The translations under genes were made by a program, and so were the position numbers. A model generated the notes under the pieces. It was not told the DNA's origin. It saw only the letters and a program-made list of their open reading frames with translations, and did not search any database. Source: SIG673 sp045658525 (GTDB taxonomy: Bacteria > Bacillota > Clostridia > Oscillospirales > CAG-272). From it: 64,000 nt of DNA. The stretch is from positions 36,950-100,949 of the forward strand of contig JAZOVD010000030.1 of NCBI GenBank assembly GCA_045658525.1. Direction: 5' to 3'. Of this stretch, positions 8,896-17,705 are shown piece after piece. Position 1 is the first letter of the stretch, and each line of letters starts with the position of its first letter.

Positions 8896-9273
8896 ATGGG
8901 ATTTTGGAATGTTAACAAGAAGGACGATCTGTACGAGGACGATAATTTTGAAAACGAGGATCTCGAAATAGACGATTTCGAGCAGCCTAAGGAGAAGATA
9001 GCTCCCGTAGCGCACGGTACGCTTCAGATGAAGGTGGTACGCCCCAAGAAGCTTAAAGAGGCAACCGAGATAGCCGAGAGCCTTCAGAACGGTCAGACGA
9101 TAGTTCTCAATCTTGACGAGATGGACGATTCCGCGGCAAGAAGAATGATAGACTATATAGCGGGCGTTATATTCGCTATACGCGGAAAGATAGAGCGCCC
9201 CGCCGACAGAACCTTCCTGCTTACTCCCGACGGAATAAGCGTAGCGACGGAAGAAAAGGACCCCGCTCAGTAA
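8896..9273 (+). CDS. sepF: Cell division protein SepF
   Basis: 125 residues, short for SepF (often 130-150). SepF polymers tether FtsZ filaments to the membrane at the division site. An N-terminal MGFWNVNKKD amphipathic stretch is followed by an acidic linker (residues ~13-35) and the C-terminal SepF domain (~45-120) with VVRPKKLKEA, NLDEMDD and FLLTPDGI. ATG 8896 follows AAGGAGGT at good spacing; an upstream in-frame ATG at 8761 lies inside ylmE and is rejected. Followed three bases later by yggT. Confidence 0.92.
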   Translation: MGFWNVNKKDDLYEDDNFENEDLEIDDFEQPKEKIAPVAHGTLQMKVVRPKKLKEATEIAESLQNGQTIVLNLDEMDDSAARRMIDYIAGVIFAIRGKIERPADRTFLLTPDGISVATEEKDPAQ

Positions 9274-9276
9274 TCT

Positions 9277-9543
9277 ATGGGACTTTTGTTCCTCGCGCTT
9301 TCGGGAATACTGAAAGCGATATTGGGATTTCAGATAATCCTGCTTATCCTTTCCACGCTTTTTGAGCACACGCTTTTGGCGGAGAAAAACTCAGCTGTAA
9401 AGCTCCTGCTTATCGAATGCGACGTCTGGACGGCATGGGCGAGATACCTTTTCTCGTCTTTTCAAAAAAAGCTTGGAGGAGCGATAGACCTACCGCTTCT
9501 ATTAACGGAAGCTGTGCTTTACGTAATAGCACGATATATTTAA
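9277..9543 (+). CDS. YggT/YlmG family membrane protein
   Basis: 88 residues with hydrophobic segments near residues 2-26 and 62-87, matching YggT/YlmG proteins that lie beside sepF and influence division or nucleoid placement. Motif detail is modest, so the call rests partly on position. The ATG comes three bases after the sepF stop with no clear ribosome binding site of its own, suggesting coupled translation. In Bacillus-type clusters ylmH and divIVA would follow; here ileS follows after 32 bases. Confidence 0.75.
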   Translation: MGLLFLALSGILKAILGFQIILLILSTLFEHTLLAEKNSAVKLLLIECDVWTAWARYLFSSFQKKLGGAIDLPLLLTEAVLYVIARYI

Positions 9544-9575
9544 AAAACAGTTTCAAACAGGAGACATACTTAAAA

Positions 9576-12365
9576 ATGGCAACCGATTATTCAAAAACTC
9601 TCAACCTGCCCGCGACAGAATTTGCGATGCGGGCAAATCTCCCCCAGCGCGAGCCTGATATGCTTGCCGATTGGGAGAATAATGATCTTTATAAGGCTCT
9701 TATGGAGAAGAACGCGGACAAGCCTAAGTTCGTTCTTCACGACGGTCCCCCCTACGCTAACGGAGATATACACATAGGTCACGCGCTCAATAAGACCTTG
9801 AAGGACTTTATAGTTCGTTATCAGAATATGAACGGAAAGTGCGCTCCGTACGTTCCCGGCTGGGACTGTCACGGACTTCCCGCGGAGAGCGCGATAATCA
9901 AGCAGACAAAGCTTGACCGCGGCTCTATGACGGTATCCGCGTTCAGAGATAAGTGTAAGGATTTCGTTCTTACCTATGTTGACAGACAGAGAGAGGGCTT
10001 TAAGCGTCTCGGTGTCATCGGAGACTGGGAGAATCCCTATCTTACGTTAAAGCCTGAGTTTGAGGCGAAGCAGATAGAGATATTCGGCGAGATGGCGAAA
10101 AAGGGCTATATCTATAAGGGAATGAAGCCCGTTTATTGGTGCGCCTACGACGAGACCGCGCTTGCTGAGGCGGAGATAGAGTACAGCGACGATAAGTGTG
10201 ACTCTATATACGTCAAGTTCGAGGTAACGGACGATCTCGGCGGAAAGATAAGAAATATCCCGGGAGTTCCCGAAAAGGTCTATTTCGTTATCTGGACGAC
10301 TACGACCTGGACTCTTCCCGGCAACCTCGGTATCTGTCTTAACCCCGACTACGAATATTCCGTAGTCAAGGTCGGAGACGAGGCTTACGTTATGGCTAAG
10401 GAGCTTATCGAAAGCGTATTCAAGACAGCGGGAATAGAGGAGTATGAGATACTCGGAAGCTTTAAGGGCAGAGAAGCCGAGGGAATGAAGGCGGCTCATC
10501 CGTTTATGGACAGACCCTCTTACGTTATCTGCGGCGCGCACGTAACGCTCGAAAGCGGTACGGGCTGCGTTCATACCGCTCCCGGCTTTGGTGCGGAGGA
10601 CTTTGACGTATGGCGTAAGTATAAGGACCTTCCCGAGCTTATCGTTCCCGTTGACGCAAAGGGTAAGCTTACCGAGCTTGCGGGCAAGTATAACGGCCTC
10701 ACTACCGCACAGGCGAACGTTGAGATACTCAAAGATCTCGAAGAAAACGGCTCGCTCCTCGCGGTACAGAAGATAGTTCACCCCTATCCTCACTGTTGGA
10801 GATGTAAGAACCCGATAATCTACCGCGCGACCGAGCAGTGGTTCGCTTCCGTTTCGGATATGACAGAGGCGGCTGTAAAGGCTTGTGACGGCATAGAGTG
10901 GCTTCCCGCTTGGGGTAAGGACAGAATGATCGCTATGATACGCGAGAGAAACGACTGGTGTATCTCCCGTCAGCGTAACTGGGGCGTTCCGCTTCCGATC
11001 TTCTATTGTGCCGACTGCGGAGAGTACGTTATAAACGACGATACGGTCAAGAGCGTTTCCGCGATCTTCCGCGAAAAAGGTTCTAACGCTTGGTACGATA
11101 TGCCCGCCGAGGAGCTTCTTCCTAACGGCTTTACCTGTCCGAAGTGCGGCGGTAAGAGCTTTACCAAGGAAAAGGATATAATGGACGTTTGGTTCGACTC
11201 CGGCTCTTCTCACGCATCCGTTCTTGAAGAAAGAGACGACCTCGTATCTCCCGCCGATATATATCTTGAAGGCGGAGACCAGTACAGAGGCTGGTTCCAG
11301 TCGTCGATGCTTACGTCGATAGCCGCTCGCGGCAGAGCGCCTTATAAGAAGATAATAACCCACGGCTGGACGGTTGACGGAGAGGGCAAGGCGATGCACA
11401 AGAGTGCGGGTAACGCGGTATCCCCTCAGGAGATAATCGACACCTATGGCGCTGATATACTCCGTCTGTGGGTATCGTCCGTTGACTTTACCGTTGACGC
11501 GAGAATTTCCAAGGATATTCTCAAACAGCTTTCAGAGGTTTACAGAAAGATAAGAAATACCGCAAGAATACTGATGGGTAACCTCGGAACTGCCGAGACG
11601 GACTTCAATCCCGACAGAGATATGGTATCCGACGATAAGCTGACCGATCTTGATAAATGGGCGCTCGCAAAGCTCAATAAGCTCATAAAGAACGTCCGTG
11701 CCGGTTACGATGCGTGCCAGTTCCATATAGTATATCACGAGATAAATAACTTCTGCACGATAGATATGTCCAAGCTGTATATCGATATAGTCAAGGACAG
11801 AACGTACGTTGACGCAAAGGACGGCGAGGGACGCCGCGCGGCACAGACCACTATGTATAAGGTCCTCTCCGCACTTGCGCGCCTTATTGCTCCGATACTT
11901 GCGTTTACTGCCGACGAGATCTGGAAGGCTATGCCTCACCTCTCTACCGACGACGTAAGAAACGTTCTTCTTAACGACATGCCAGAGTATGACGAGAGCG
12001 AGAAGTTCGCGGAGGTCGAGGCTAAGTACGACGCTCTGTTCGCTATGCGTGACGAGGTCCTTTCCGCGCTTGAAGTAGCGAGAGCCTCCAAGGTAATAGG
12101 AAAGTCTCTTGAAGCAAAGGTAGAGTACAGCGTAAACAGTAACGCTTATAAGTGGCTCTCCGAGCTTGGCGAGGACGTTCTCTCAGATATATTCATAGTA
12201 TCTCAGACTAAGCTCGTGGACGGTGGCAACGTAACGGAGAACAGCGTTAAGGTAATGCCCGCCGACGGCGAGAAGTGCGCGCGCTGCTGGAAGCATTCCG
12301 AGGGCGCGATAGAGGTCGATGGAGAGCATATCTGCCCGCGTTGTAAGAGAATACTGGGTCTTTAA
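9576..12365 (+). CDS. ileS: Isoleucyl-tRNA synthetase
   Basis: 929 residues, class I synthetase. HIGH box in NGDIHIGHALNK, editing-domain WTTTTWTLPGN, the SGSSHASV segment, a KMSKS-equivalent AMHKSAGN, and a C-terminal zinc finger CARCW...CPRC typical of bacterial type IleRS. ATG 9576 has CAGGAGA upstream; a longer frame from 9417 overlaps yggT and is not used. There is no room for a T-box leader in the 32-base gap, so control probably comes from the ylmE-sepF operon. lspA follows after two bases. Confidence 0.97.
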   Translation: MATDYSKTLNLPATEFAMRANLPQREPDMLADWENNDLYKALMEKNADKPKFVLHDGPPYANGDIHIGHALNKTLKDFIVRYQNMNGKCAPYVPGWDCHGLPAESAIIKQTKLDRGSMTVSAFRDKCKDFVLTYVDRQREGFKRLGVIGDWENPYLTLKPEFEAKQIEIFGEMAKKGYIYKGMKPVYWCAYDETALAEAEIEYSDDKCDSIYVKFEVTDDLGGKIRNIPGVPEKVYFVIWTTTTWTLPGNLGICLNPDYEYSVVKVGDEAYVMAKELIESVFKTAGIEEYEILGSFKGREAEGMKAAHPFMDRPSYVICGAHVTLESGTGCVHTAPGFGAEDFDVWRKYKDLPELIVPVDAKGKLTELAGKYNGLTTAQANVEILKDLEENGSLLAVQKIVHPYPHCWRCKNPIIYRATEQWFASVSDMTEAAVKACDGIEWLPAWGKDRMIAMIRERNDWCISRQRNWGVPLPIFYCADCGEYVINDDTVKSVSAIFREKGSNAWYDMPAEELLPNGFTCPKCGGKSFTKEKDIMDVWFDSGSSHASVLEERDDLVSPADIYLEGGDQYRGWFQSSMLTSIAARGRAPYKKIITHGWTVDGEGKAMHKSAGNAVSPQEIIDTYGADILRLWVSSVDFTVDARISKDILKQLSEVYRKIRNTARILMGNLGTAETDFNPDRDMVSDDKLTDLDKWALAKLNKLIKNVRAGYDACQFHIVYHEINNFCTIDMSKLYIDIVKDRTYVDAKDGEGRRAAQTTMYKVLSALARLIAPILAFTADEIWKAMPHLSTDDVRNVLLNDMPEYDESEKFAEVEAKYDALFAMRDEVLSALEVARASKVIGKSLEAKVEYSVNSNAYKWLSELGEDVLSDIFIVSQTKLVDGGNVTENSVKVMPADGEKCARCWKHSEGAIEVDGEHICPRCKRILGL

Positions 12366-12367
12366 GA

Positions 12368-12892
12368 ATGTTTTTGGAAAAGATAAAAAAGTATATAAAA
12401 ATTAACGAAAAGGGAGCATTGATCTCCCTTTTCGTTACAATAGCCACAGTTATTATAGATTTTTTGACCAAGATCATCGTTATGAATACGATGACGCTCG
12501 GTCAAAGCATACCCCTGATAAAGGGAGTTCTTCATATAACCTATATAACGAATAAAGGAGCGGCGTTCGGCTCGTTTTCGGACGCGCGTTGGCTCTTTAT
12601 GACGCTCTCCTCACTGCTTATCGTGTTTCTCGTCGCGCTTCTTATCGCGTGGGAGGACAGACACCCGCTTTTCTACGTTTCGGTGTCGATGGTGCTTGGC
12701 GGCGGTATAGGAAATATGATAGACAGGATATTCTACGGCGAGGTCGTTGATTTCATAGACTTCTGCGCGTTTCCAAGGCTCTGGCAGTGGATATTTAACG
12801 GAGCGGACTCCTTCGTGTGCGTTGGGGTAGGACTTCTTATCATCTACTATATAAAAACCGAGATAAGGAACGCGAGGGAGAAGAAGGAATAA
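12368..12892 (+). CDS. lspA: Lipoprotein signal peptidase II
   Basis: 174 residues, an integral-membrane aspartyl protease that removes signal peptides from diacylglyceryl-lipoproteins. Four hydrophobic segments, TNKGAAFGSF, and the catalytic pair Asp119 (GNMIDR) and Asp147 (FNGADS, usually FN.AD). Immediately upstream of rluD, the common lspA-rluD pairing. A perfect 13-bp inverted repeat lies within codons 13-23. The window encodes several candidate substrates (lipoproteins at 30.1, 43.9 and 60.8 kb). Confidence 0.95.
   Translation: MFLEKIKKYIKINEKGALISLFVTIATVIIDFLTKIIVMNTMTLGQSIPLIKGVLHITYITNKGAAFGSFSDARWLFMTLSSLLIVFLVALLIAWEDRHPLFYVSVSMVLGGGIGNMIDRIFYGEVVDFIDFCAFPRLWQWIFNGADSFVCVGVGLLIIYYIKTEIRNAREKKE
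12404..12436. other. Perfect 13-bp inverted repeat inside lspA
   Basis: Arms 12404-12416 (AACGAAAAGGGAG) and 12424-12436 pair perfectly over a 7-base loop. It lies in the 5' coding region of lspA, 36 bases after the start. No U-tract follows immediately, so it is not a simple terminator; it may slow ribosomes or stabilise mRNA. Confidence 0.75.
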
Positions 12893-12908
12893 AAAAGGGG
12901 GAAGCCTT

Positions 12909-13829
12909 TTGGTCGGAAAAAGACTTGATATATACGTTTCCGAAACGGAAGGAGTGACCCGTTCCGCCGCTCAGAAGCTGATAGAGGACGGTTACGTTAC
13001 GGTAAACGGTATCGCGCGGGCAAAGAACTATAAGCTTTCCGACGGCGACGAGGTGGAAACGGACTTTCCCGAGCCTGTTCCCGATAAGGCGTTACCTGAG
13101 GATATACCGCTTAACGTGCTTTACGAGGACGATGACCTTTTAGTTGTCGATAAGCCGAAGGGAATGGTAGTTCACCCGGCGGCGGGAAACCATACGGGAA
13201 CGCTCGTAAACGCGCTTCTGTATCATTGCAAGGGTAAGCTTTCGGGTATAAACGGAGTAATAAGACCGGGAATAGTCCACCGAATAGATAAGGACACGTC
13301 GGGACTTCTGGTCGTAGCCAAAAACGACGCGGCACATAACAGTCTTGCGTTGCAGATAAAGGAGCATAAGGCTGACAGGATATACCGCGCCGTGGTCGTG
13401 GGTAACCCAAAAGATGACGAGGGAACGGTAGATAAGCCTATCGCGCGACACCCGACGGATAGAAAGAAGATGGCGATAGTTACTGGCGGCAGAGAAGCCG
13501 TTACGCACTATAAGGTCATAAAAAGATATAAAGGCTTTGCCTACTGCGAGATGCGGCTCGAAACGGGAAGAACTCATCAGATAAGAGTTCATATGGCTTC
13601 GATAGGTCATCCGCTTCTCGGAGACACCGTTTACGGCGGCGGAAGCTCGCAGTTTGAAAAAAGACACCCAAAGCTGTTCGAGGGGGATAAGTCAGGTCAG
13701 GCGCTTCTCGCGAGAACGCTCGGCTTTAATCACCCGAGAACGGGAGAATATATGAAATTTGAAGCCAAAATACCGTTTTGGCTGGTTCTGATACTGGAAA
13801 CCTTGGCTAGAGAGACCGAAAACGATTAA
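12909..13829 (+). CDS. rluD: RluD-type 23S rRNA pseudouridine synthase
   Basis: 306 residues. An S4 RNA-binding domain at the N-terminus (LDIYVSETEGVTRSAAQ to about residue 60) precedes the RluA-family catalytic domain; HRIDKDTSGLLV carries the catalytic Asp127. The family converts uridines in helix 69 of 23S rRNA. Start is TTG 12909 with AAAAGGGGGA upstream. Sixteen bases after the lspA stop, eighteen before metG. RluD rather than RluB/E is inferred from the lspA neighbour and the HRIDKDTSG motif. Confidence 0.88.
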   Translation: MVGKRLDIYVSETEGVTRSAAQKLIEDGYVTVNGIARAKNYKLSDGDEVETDFPEPVPDKALPEDIPLNVLYEDDDLLVVDKPKGMVVHPAAGNHTGTLVNALLYHCKGKLSGINGVIRPGIVHRIDKDTSGLLVVAKNDAAHNSLALQIKEHKADRIYRAVVVGNPKDDEGTVDKPIARHPTDRKKMAIVTGGREAVTHYKVIKRYKGFAYCEMRLETGRTHQIRVHMASIGHPLLGDTVYGGGSSQFEKRHPKLFEGDKSGQALLARTLGFNHPRTGEYMKFEAKIPFWLVLILETLARETEND

Positions 13830-13845
13830 AAAGAAGGACAGACGA

Positions 13846-15807
13846 ATGAAAGAGAAATTTTATCTTACTACTGCGATACCCTACTGCTCGGGTAAGCCGC
13901 ATATAGGAAATACCTACGAGGTAATACTTACCGACGCGATAGCCCGTTATAAGAGAAAATGCGGTTACGACGTTTTCTTCCTTACGGGAACTGACGAGCA
14001 CGGTATAAAGATAGAGACCAAGGCAAAGGAGCAGGGAATAACTCCGAAGGAGTTCGTTGATGGAGTTTATGCCAAGGTAAGAGATATGTGGGCGCTCGTC
14101 GGAGCGAGCTACGATAAGTTCATAAGAACCACCGACGATTACCACGAGGAAGCCGTAAGCAAAATATTCAAAAAGCTCTACGAGCAGGGCGATATATATA
14201 AGAGTCAGTATGAGGGACATTACTGCGTTCCGTGCGAGTCGTTCTTTACCGATACTCAGGTAGAGGACGGAAAATGCCCCGACTGCGGACGCCCTGTTGA
14301 AAAGGCTACCGAGGACGCGTACTTTTTCAGAATGAGCAAGTACGCCGATAAGCTCTTAAAGCATATAGAGGAGAACCCCGGATTTGTCGAGCCTGAGGCG
14401 AGACTCAAAGAGATGGTAAATAACTTCTTAAAGCCCGGACTTCAAGACCTCTGCGTAACGAGAAGCTCGTTTACCTGGGGAGTTCCCGTTCCCGGTGACG
14501 CAAAGCACGTTATCTACGTCTGGATAGACGCTCTTTCCAACTATATAACGGCGCTTGGATACAGCGTTGACGAGCAGGGAGAGCTGTTTAAGAAGTACTG
14601 GCCCTGTGACGTTCATATTATAGGTAAGGATATAGTCCGTTTCCATACGATATACTGGCCCATAATGCTCCTCGCGCTCGGACTTCCGCTCCCGAAGAAG
14701 ATATACGGTCACGGATGGCTCAACTTCGGTACGGACAAGATGTCCAAGTCCAAGGGCAACGTAATGTACGCCGACGAGCTTTCCAAGATGTTCGGAGTTG
14801 ACGGAGTGCGTTACTATACGCTTTCCGCTATGCCCTATTCCTCTGACGGAAGCATAACCTACGACAGCATCATAACCGCGTATAATACCGACCTTGCCAA
14901 TAACCTCGGAAACCTCGTAAACCGTACCGTAGCGATGAATAAGAAGTATTTTGCAAAGAAGGTACAGGCAAGAGGCGAGGCAGAGGGAACTGACGCTGAG
15001 CTTATACAGACGGTAAAGGATACCGTAAAGAAGGTCGGGGAGTGTATGGAGAGCTACCACGTTTCCGACGCTCTTTCGGCGATATTCGATATGCTCCGCC
15101 GCGCGAACAAGTATATAGACGAGACTACTCCTTGGACGCTCGCAAAGACCGAGGGAATGGAAGCGCGTCTCGGAACTGTTCTCTACAACCTGCTTGAAAC
15201 TATAAGAATAGGTGCGTCGCTCCTTTCTCCGTTCATTCCTTCAACTGCCGAGAAGATACTCAGCCAGATAGGAACGGACTGTGACAGTACAGAGTTCGGC
15301 GGTCTTACGGCAGGTACGGAAACGGGTGAGCCAGAGGTGCTTTTCCAGAGAATAGACGAAAAGGAATTTTATGAAAAATACGGTCTTAACAAAACAGAGG
15401 AGACCGAAGTAAAAGAGGAAAAGAAAATGGAAGAAGTAAAGACTGAAAACGCAGAAGAAGAAGTAAACGAATACGAGCCTCTCGCTCCTACGATAGAGTT
15501 TGAGGATTTCCTTAAACCCGACCTCAGAATAGCAAAGGTTCTTGAATGTGAGCCTATGCCCAAGTCCAAGAAGCTCCTCAAATTCAAGCTCGACCTCGGA
15601 TTTGAGACCAGACAGGTGCTTTCGGGTATAGCTAAGTATTATAAGCCCGAGGAGCTTATAGGCAAGAAGATAGTTATGGTAGCTAACTTACAGCCCAGAA
15701 TGATGTGCGGTGAGGAGAGCAACGGTATGATAATAGCGTCGGGTCACGATGACGTTAAGGTAGTCTTTGCTCACGATGACGCTAAGGTAGGCGACAGACT
15801 CGGCTGA
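13846..15807 (+). CDS. metG: Methionyl-tRNA synthetase with C-terminal tRNA-binding domain
   Basis: 653 residues, class I. The HIGH box appears as HIGN in CSGKPHIGNTYE, a form seen in other Clostridia; zinc ligands CVPC and CPDC lie near residues 127-147; KMSKSKGN is the second signature. A charged Glu/Lys linker (about residues 512-545) leads to an OB-fold tRNA-binding domain with KPDLRIAKV and LQPRMMCGEESNGM. ATG 13846 follows AAGGACAG. The stop overlaps tatD by one base. Confidence 0.97.
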   Translation: MKEKFYLTTAIPYCSGKPHIGNTYEVILTDAIARYKRKCGYDVFFLTGTDEHGIKIETKAKEQGITPKEFVDGVYAKVRDMWALVGASYDKFIRTTDDYHEEAVSKIFKKLYEQGDIYKSQYEGHYCVPCESFFTDTQVEDGKCPDCGRPVEKATEDAYFFRMSKYADKLLKHIEENPGFVEPEARLKEMVNNFLKPGLQDLCVTRSSFTWGVPVPGDAKHVIYVWIDALSNYITALGYSVDEQGELFKKYWPCDVHIIGKDIVRFHTIYWPIMLLALGLPLPKKIYGHGWLNFGTDKMSKSKGNVMYADELSKMFGVDGVRYYTLSAMPYSSDGSITYDSIITAYNTDLANNLGNLVNRTVAMNKKYFAKKVQARGEAEGTDAELIQTVKDTVKKVGECMESYHVSDALSAIFDMLRRANKYIDETTPWTLAKTEGMEARLGTVLYNLLETIRIGASLLSPFIPSTAEKILSQIGTDCDSTEFGGLTAGTETGEPEVLFQRIDEKEFYEKYGLNKTEETEVKEEKKMEEVKTENAEEEVNEYEPLAPTIEFEDFLKPDLRIAKVLECEPMPKSKKLLKFKLDLGFETRQVLSGIAKYYKPEELIGKKIVMVANLQPRMMCGEESNGMIIASGHDDVKVVFAHDDAKVGDRLG

Positions 15808-16589
15808 TGGAAGAAAAATTCTACCCGCTTTTTGACTCGCACGCGCATTACGACGACGTAAGATTTGATGAGGACAGAGACGCGGTAATAGAGGAGATGC
15901 ACGAAAAGGGAGTAAGCGGAATAGTTGACGTCGGTTGCTCCTTTGACACTCTCCCGAAAGCCGTTGACTTAGCGGAAAGATACGATTTCGTATATGCAAG
16001 CGCGGGACTTCACCCAAACGATGCGCTCGCGGCTGAAAACGAGCCGAAAACTCTTGATATTCTCCGCTTGTACCTCGCTAACGAAAAAAACGTCGCGCTC
16101 GGCGAGATAGGACTTGACTATCATTGGGACGACGTTCCGAGGGATATTCAGAAAAAGTGGTTTGACATACAGCTTTCGCTCGCAAAGGAGCTTAAAAAGC
16201 CTGTTATCATACACGACAGAGAAGCGCACGGAGACGTTATGGATATGCTCCGCGCCCACAGAGACGTTACAGGCATACTCCATAGTTTTAGCGGAAGCCC
16301 CGAAATGGCAAGAGAGCTTGTCAAGATGGGCTGGTATATCTCCTTTTCGGGAGTGCTGACGTTCAAGAATGCCGCAAAGCTTCCCGAGGTGGCAAAGGAA
16401 GTTCCGACTGAGCGTATGCTTATCGAAACCGACGCGCCGTATCTTGCCCCGCACCCACACAGAGGAGAGCGTAACTGCTCGCTCCTTATGAGATACACGG
16501 TCGAAAGGCTTGCCGAGATAAAGGGACTTACCGCGGAGCAGGTCTGTATTATGACCGACGAAAACGCAAGACGCATTTTTGGGATTTAA
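15807..16589 (+). CDS. tatD: TatD-family metal-dependent DNase
   Basis: 260 residues, an amidohydrolase-like TIM barrel with 3'-5' exonuclease or DNA-repair roles. Metal ligands are visible in DSHAHYDD (residues ~10-13), GEIGLDYHW, IIHDREAH, ILHSFSG and ETDAPYLAP. metG-tatD adjacency is common in Firmicutes, where rnmV and ksgA often follow; here nrnA follows after a repeat. Starts in the metG stop (TGATG), so it is translationally coupled. Confidence 0.93.
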   Translation: MEEKFYPLFDSHAHYDDVRFDEDRDAVIEEMHEKGVSGIVDVGCSFDTLPKAVDLAERYDFVYASAGLHPNDALAAENEPKTLDILRLYLANEKNVALGEIGLDYHWDDVPRDIQKKWFDIQLSLAKELKKPVIIHDREAHGDVMDMLRAHRDVTGILHSFSGSPEMARELVKMGWYISFSGVLTFKNAAKLPEVAKEVPTERMLIETDAPYLAPHPHRGERNCSLLMRYTVERLAEIKGLTAEQVCIMTDENARRIFGI

Positions 16590-16650
16590 AAAGGCTCCCT
16601 TGTGCAAAGGGAGCTGTCAAGCATCGCTTGACTGAGGGATTGTTACGCCC
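16590..16650 (+). repeat. Palindromic intergenic repeat (two hairpins)
   Basis: Two adjacent hairpins: GGCTCCCTT paired with AAGGGAGCT, then GTCAAGC paired with GCTTGAC, followed by TGAGGGATTGTTA. This layout matches a highly repeated intergenic element that I recognise from gut Clostridia genomes. It fills most of the 112-base gap between tatD and nrnA. Confidence 0.65.
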
Positions 16651-16701
16651 CTTCCTTTACACAGGTGAGGCTTAAACTGTAAGTTTAAAGTTGGTACTGA
16701 T

Positions 16702-17685
16702 ATGATGATAACGTTAAAAGAAGCCGCAAAAATGCTCGGAGAAGCGGGAAAGATACTTCTTCTTACCCATTCCAGACCCGATGCGGATACTATGGGCTCG
16801 GCTTTCGGTCTTGCCCACGCGCTCACAAGTGACGGAATACGCAAGGTAAAGATTGCCTGCGTTGATCCTCTGCCGAAGCGTCTTTCTTTCCTTTCCGAGG
16901 AAAAGGATCTCAGACTTGAAAATTATAAGGATTTTAAGCCCGATATAGTCTGCGCTATCGACGCGGCGGAAACGTGGCTCATAAAAGAGCTTCCCGAGGG
17001 CAGAGAGATAGATATAAAGATAGACCATCACCCCAGCGGAAGCGAGTACGCGACCTGTAACCATATAGACGGTACAGCGGCGGCTACGGGAGAGCTTGTA
17101 TTTGAGGTCGTAAGGCATCTTGAAGAAATGGAGCTTGCCCACCTTACAAAGGAAGCGGCTACCGCACTTTATGCTGCGATAGCGTCCGATACGGGCTGCT
17201 TTAAGTACACGAACGTTACCCCGAAAACTCTCCGCATAGCGGCTGAGCTTATGGAAGCGGGCGCGGACCAGCCGCTCGTAAATCTACGGCTTTTCGGAAC
17301 TAAAACTCAAAAGGAGATAGTCGCGGAAAAGCTTATGCTTGACGGAATGAAGACCTACCTTGACGGACGCGTAAGATTTCTTATGCTTACAAACGAGGTA
17401 AAGGACGCAAACGGTCTTATTGACGAGGATCTCGGAGAGATAGTATCGTCTATGCGCGAGATAGAGGGAACGGAGCTTTCCGTTTTCGTCCGTCAGGAGA
17501 CGAAGGAGAGCGGGAAATATAAGATCTCGATGCGTTCCGCGGAAAACGTAAACGCAAACGAGCTTTGCGCGATCTTCGGCGGCGGCGGTCACGAAAGAGC
17601 CGCCGGCGCGTCTATGAACGCGGAAGATCCACTTGAAGCGGAAAAGATAATTACCGAAAAGGTGCTTAACGCATTACAAAATTAA
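16702..17685 (+). CDS. nrnA: DHH/DHHA1 phosphoesterase, NrnA-type oligoribonuclease/pAp phosphatase
   Basis: 327 residues. DHH domain with HSRPDADTMGSA and the name-giving DHHPSG near residue 110, followed by the DHHA1 domain ending in GGGGHERAAGA. NrnA degrades very short RNAs and 3'-phosphoadenosine-5'-phosphate. Two ATGs start the frame (16702 and 16705); neither has a strong ribosome binding site, and AAAGTTGG is the nearest match. It lies 20 bases before truB, the usual nrnA-truB order; the usual partner rbfA is elsewhere in this window. Confidence 0.9.
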   Translation: MMITLKEAAKMLGEAGKILLLTHSRPDADTMGSAFGLAHALTSDGIRKVKIACVDPLPKRLSFLSEEKDLRLENYKDFKPDIVCAIDAAETWLIKELPEGREIDIKIDHHPSGSEYATCNHIDGTAAATGELVFEVVRHLEEMELAHLTKEAATALYAAIASDTGCFKYTNVTPKTLRIAAELMEAGADQPLVNLRLFGTKTQKEIVAEKLMLDGMKTYLDGRVRFLMLTNEVKDANGLIDEDLGEIVSSMREIEGTELSVFVRQETKESGKYKISMRSAENVNANELCAIFGGGGHERAAGASMNAEDPLEAEKIITEKVLNALQN

Positions 17686-17705
17686 CGAAAAGGAGATGCG
17701 CTCTT

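Noticed and set aside
9417..9575. N-terminal extension of IleRS
   Set aside because: Overlaps yggT, is not IleRS-like, and ATG 9576 starts at the conserved N-terminus.
10047..11399. 450-codon minus-strand frame inside ileS
   Set aside because: Codon-bias shadow: antisense to a conserved synthetase, no family resemblance, no start signals.
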